This document shows positions 62,656 to 64,000 of a stretch of DNA of 64,000 bases, piece after piece. Where the stretch lies: the NCBI GenBank assembly GCA_002839375.1, contig PGXY01000005.1:310001-374000 (forward strand), given 5' to 3'. Position 1 is the stretch's first letter; each line of letters begins with the position of its first letter. The stretch is from Spirochaetae bacterium HGW-Spirochaetae-1 (GTDB lineage Bacteria; Spirochaetota; UBA4802; UBA5550). Position numbers and translations under genes: made by a program. A model generated the notes under the pieces. The model searched no databases and had not been told where the DNA came from. It saw only the letters and a program-made list of their open reading frames with translations.

Positions 62656-62705
62656 AACAATCTCGTTATAACGGTCTCAGACTTCCTGTCTTCGACCGTA
62701 TTGTT
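62656..62705. other. Long imperfect hairpin in cassette 1, possible decayed attC
   Basis: AACAAT (62656-62661) pairs with ATTGTT (62700-62705), ACGGTC (62671-62676) with GACCGT (62694-62699) and AGAC (62679-62682) with GTCT (62688-62691). The left strand has a 9-base bulge containing most of the palindrome CGTTATAACG (62664-62673), similar to attC core bases. It could be a transcription terminator for the cassette gene or the remains of an older recombination site. Confidence 0.4.
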
Positions 62706-62725
62706 GCTATTAAGCGTGCTGCCTT

Positions 62726-62830
62726 CATATAACAAAGCATATAAGCTGCGTCGCTACGCTCCTTGGCCTGCGGCACATTTTGCCTTCATTTCATTACGGC
62801 AAAACGTCTTATATGCTTGAACGTTATATG
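62726..62830 (+). other. attC-like integron recombination site
   Basis: A 105-base imperfect palindrome. The outer boxes CATATAAC (62726-62733) and GTTATATG (62823-62830) are exact reverse complements. The inner boxes AAGCATATAAG (62735-62745) and CTTATATGCTT (62808-62818) pair exactly over 11 bases. Unequal spacers (A versus GAAC) leave unpaired bases, as in attC sites recognised as folded single strands. The central part contains a further hairpin (TTTTGCC and GGCAAAA arms). The core departs from the GTTRRRY consensus at the fifth base. Cassette 1 would span 61598-62823. Confidence 0.8.
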
Positions 62831-62872
62831 CCATTGCCCCGCCCCTTGTGGGAATGAAATATATTGTAAGAA

Positions 62873-62894
62873 CAACTGGCATCCGTGCCAGTTG
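62873..62894 (+). promoter_or_regulatory. Leader hairpin of cassette 2
   Basis: CAACTGGC-ATCCGT-GCCAGTTG is a perfect 8-bp stem with a 6-base loop, ending 24 bases before the start codon at 62919. Possible roles are insulation from upstream transcription or translational control of the cassette gene. Confidence 0.4.
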
Positions 62895-62918
62895 AAACCT
62901 TAAGTAATTTATTTAATT

Positions 62919-64000
62919 ATGAAAAAATTTCAGAAAATACTTGAAGGATTGAAAGACAAAAGTCCAATTCCATTACTCTTGGAAAATGGATATACACCTT
63001 CGACTATCAAAGCTGAAATAACTGAAACATTCAAACCATATTTTAAAAATCATTCTAACCTCGAAAAGTATGCAATAAATTATCTTGTATCAGATTGGAT
63101 AAATTTTTTAAGAATATCAATCAAATATACAGGAATTGAAAATTATATTAAAACTGTACTGGATGCATATGAAAAGGCAAAGACTATGAGCTGTGAGGAT
63201 ACAATAAATGTTTTATCGGAAATAATTCCTTTTCACTTAGAATCAGGGAATAAATATTGGAGTTTTCTTAATCTCGAAGTTGACAAAAAGGATTTAGAAA
63301 TACATGAGTTTGCTCAAACATCAATGAAGGATATTTCAAACATTATTGAAGGAATATCAAAGTCAGTTTATGTCGAAAATGTTTTAATCAATAAAATTAA
63401 ACGAGGTAAACCGATTGACATTGAGAAGACAATGTCGAACAAGCTTGGAAATTTAATCCAAGATTTAATTGATAACTCAGATTATAGTTCAATTTTTATT
63501 GTACCGAAAGAGAATCTGAAGATATCTGATTGGAGAAATATTGGAGCCCACCATACCTATTCAATTATAGATGATAAAATTCATTGCGAATCAGGCGAAG
63601 GAGCAAGAAAGATTACTTTTAAAATAGGAAGAGATGAACTATTTGAAAGATTAAATTACTGTATGAGAACTACAGAAATTTTAAATATGGCTCACAAAAT
63701 ATTTGCATTCGATAACCTTCCAGAGATAAGCAAAAGAATTGATAAAGACAAGTATAATGCAAGACCTGAAATTGGGTTTTTAATGTTTTCATCAGCTTTA
63801 ATGAGTCAAGGATTTGAAATACAGAATGTCAACTATGATTCAGAGAATGCATCATTGGAGTTATTGGACTTAACACAAGATAATCCAAGAGATAGAGGGA
63901 TTCACTCCTCCCAGTTACTCAATCAGTTTTGGCTGCTCACTAGTAGTAAATCATTAGAAATTAAGTACTTCAAAAATGATGGAGATTTATATTTAACATC
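62919..64000 (+). CDS. Unknown cassette 2 protein with a HEPN-like motif (3' end outside window)
   Basis: An AT-rich frame open for 360 codons to the window end. It begins MKKFQKILEGLKDKSPIPLL. The first half is helical with a charged character; DWRNIGAHHTYSIIDDK (around residues 206-222) contains R-x4-H, the pattern of HEPN ribonucleases, and the following segment continues with beta-type sequence. The later region (GFLMFSSALMSQGFEIQ and SLELLDLTQDNPRDRG) is not recognised. No membrane segment is seen. It is the gene of the second cassette behind the attC-like site. If the HEPN reading is right it would be a candidate RNA-targeting defence protein. Confidence 0.65.
   Translation, partial: MKKFQKILEGLKDKSPIPLLLENGYTPSTIKAEITETFKPYFKNHSNLEKYAINYLVSDWINFLRISIKYTGIENYIKTVLDAYEKAKTMSCEDTINVLSEIIPFHLESGNKYWSFLNLEVDKKDLEIHEFAQTSMKDISNIIEGISKSVYVENVLINKIKRGKPIDIEKTMSNKLGNLIQDLIDNSDYSSIFIVPKENLKISDWRNIGAHHTYSIIDDKIHCESGEGARKITFKIGRDELFERLNYCMRTTEILNMAHKIFAFDNLPEISKRIDKDKYNARPEIGFLMFSSALMSQGFEIQNVNYDSENASLELLDLTQDNPRDRGIHSSQLLNQFWLLTSSKSLEIKYFKNDGDLYLT

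Noticed and set aside
1-64000. CRISPR array, rRNA or tRNA genes
   Set aside because: I saw no regularly spaced direct repeats with unique spacers, no rRNA-like blocks and no convincing cloverleaf. A covariance-model scan would be needed to exclude a single tRNA.

Overview
The window looks like a chromosomal segment of a spirochaete (phylum Spirochaetota), probably an environmental or uncultured lineage. The best marker is a radical-SAM gene of the spiro-SPASM type at 39418-40905. Supporting signs are pyruvate-route isoleucine synthesis (cimA), many FecR, CHASE2-cyclase, 7TMR-DISM and methyl-accepting receptor genes, and an outer-membrane cell plan with beta-barrels, a SurA-like chaperone and lipoproteins. 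Housekeeping regions have moderate GC. Two accessory zones differ in base composition. I found no rRNA or tRNA gene and no CRISPR array.

Layout. 1-8.2 kb: end of a transglutaminase-like gene, a leftward run ctpA-tsaD-two unknowns-phospholipase D-like protein, then a rightward thioesterase and M55 peptidase pair behind an operator-rich divergent promoter. 8.3-24 kb: two chemoreceptors, a FecR / small secreted protein / beta-barrel / CHASE2 adenylate cyclase group, a lipoprotein with a glycosyltransferase-like gene, a thiolase, and unknowns. 24.4-26.6 kb: DUF898 membrane protein plus M48 metalloprotease.

26.6-32.9 kb is an accessory island. Two antitoxin/PIN-toxin pairs sit between three copies of a multi-hairpin repeat. 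They are followed by a DUF488 protein paired with a protein of unknown function, an orphan Rhs toxin tip with a putative immunity gene, and a HEPN/MNT pair. 33-42.6 kb: lipoprotein, TPR protein with a nuclease-fold relic, cimA-murI-SurA-like gene, then spiro-SPASM/SpsF-like/SpsG-like genes that look like one sugar-modification unit. 43-49.4 kb: TPR, beta-barrel and CsgG-like envelope genes, then a CsoR-controlled copper operon in which CopZ is fused to CopA with an internal start. 49.6-60.1 kb: rhomboid, dut, RNase J, FtsK, secreted proteins, flavodoxin-fold reductase, methyltransferase, a DbpA-like RNA-binding protein and an atypical response regulator.

The most notable part is 60.3-64 kb. 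A tyrosine recombinase is transcribed away from an AT-rich array that has a good attC-like site (62726-62830) and an identical 8-base core at the start of the first cassette (61597-61604). This is the layout of a chromosomal integron. The recombinase, however, has Xer-like spacing of its active-site residues and a long N-terminal extension. Cassette 1 encodes a membrane protein resembling putative phage-abortive-infection proteins. Cassette 2, cut by the window end, encodes a protein with a possible HEPN-type R-x4-H motif. The window thus has two separate defence/toxin-rich zones with different repeat architectures.
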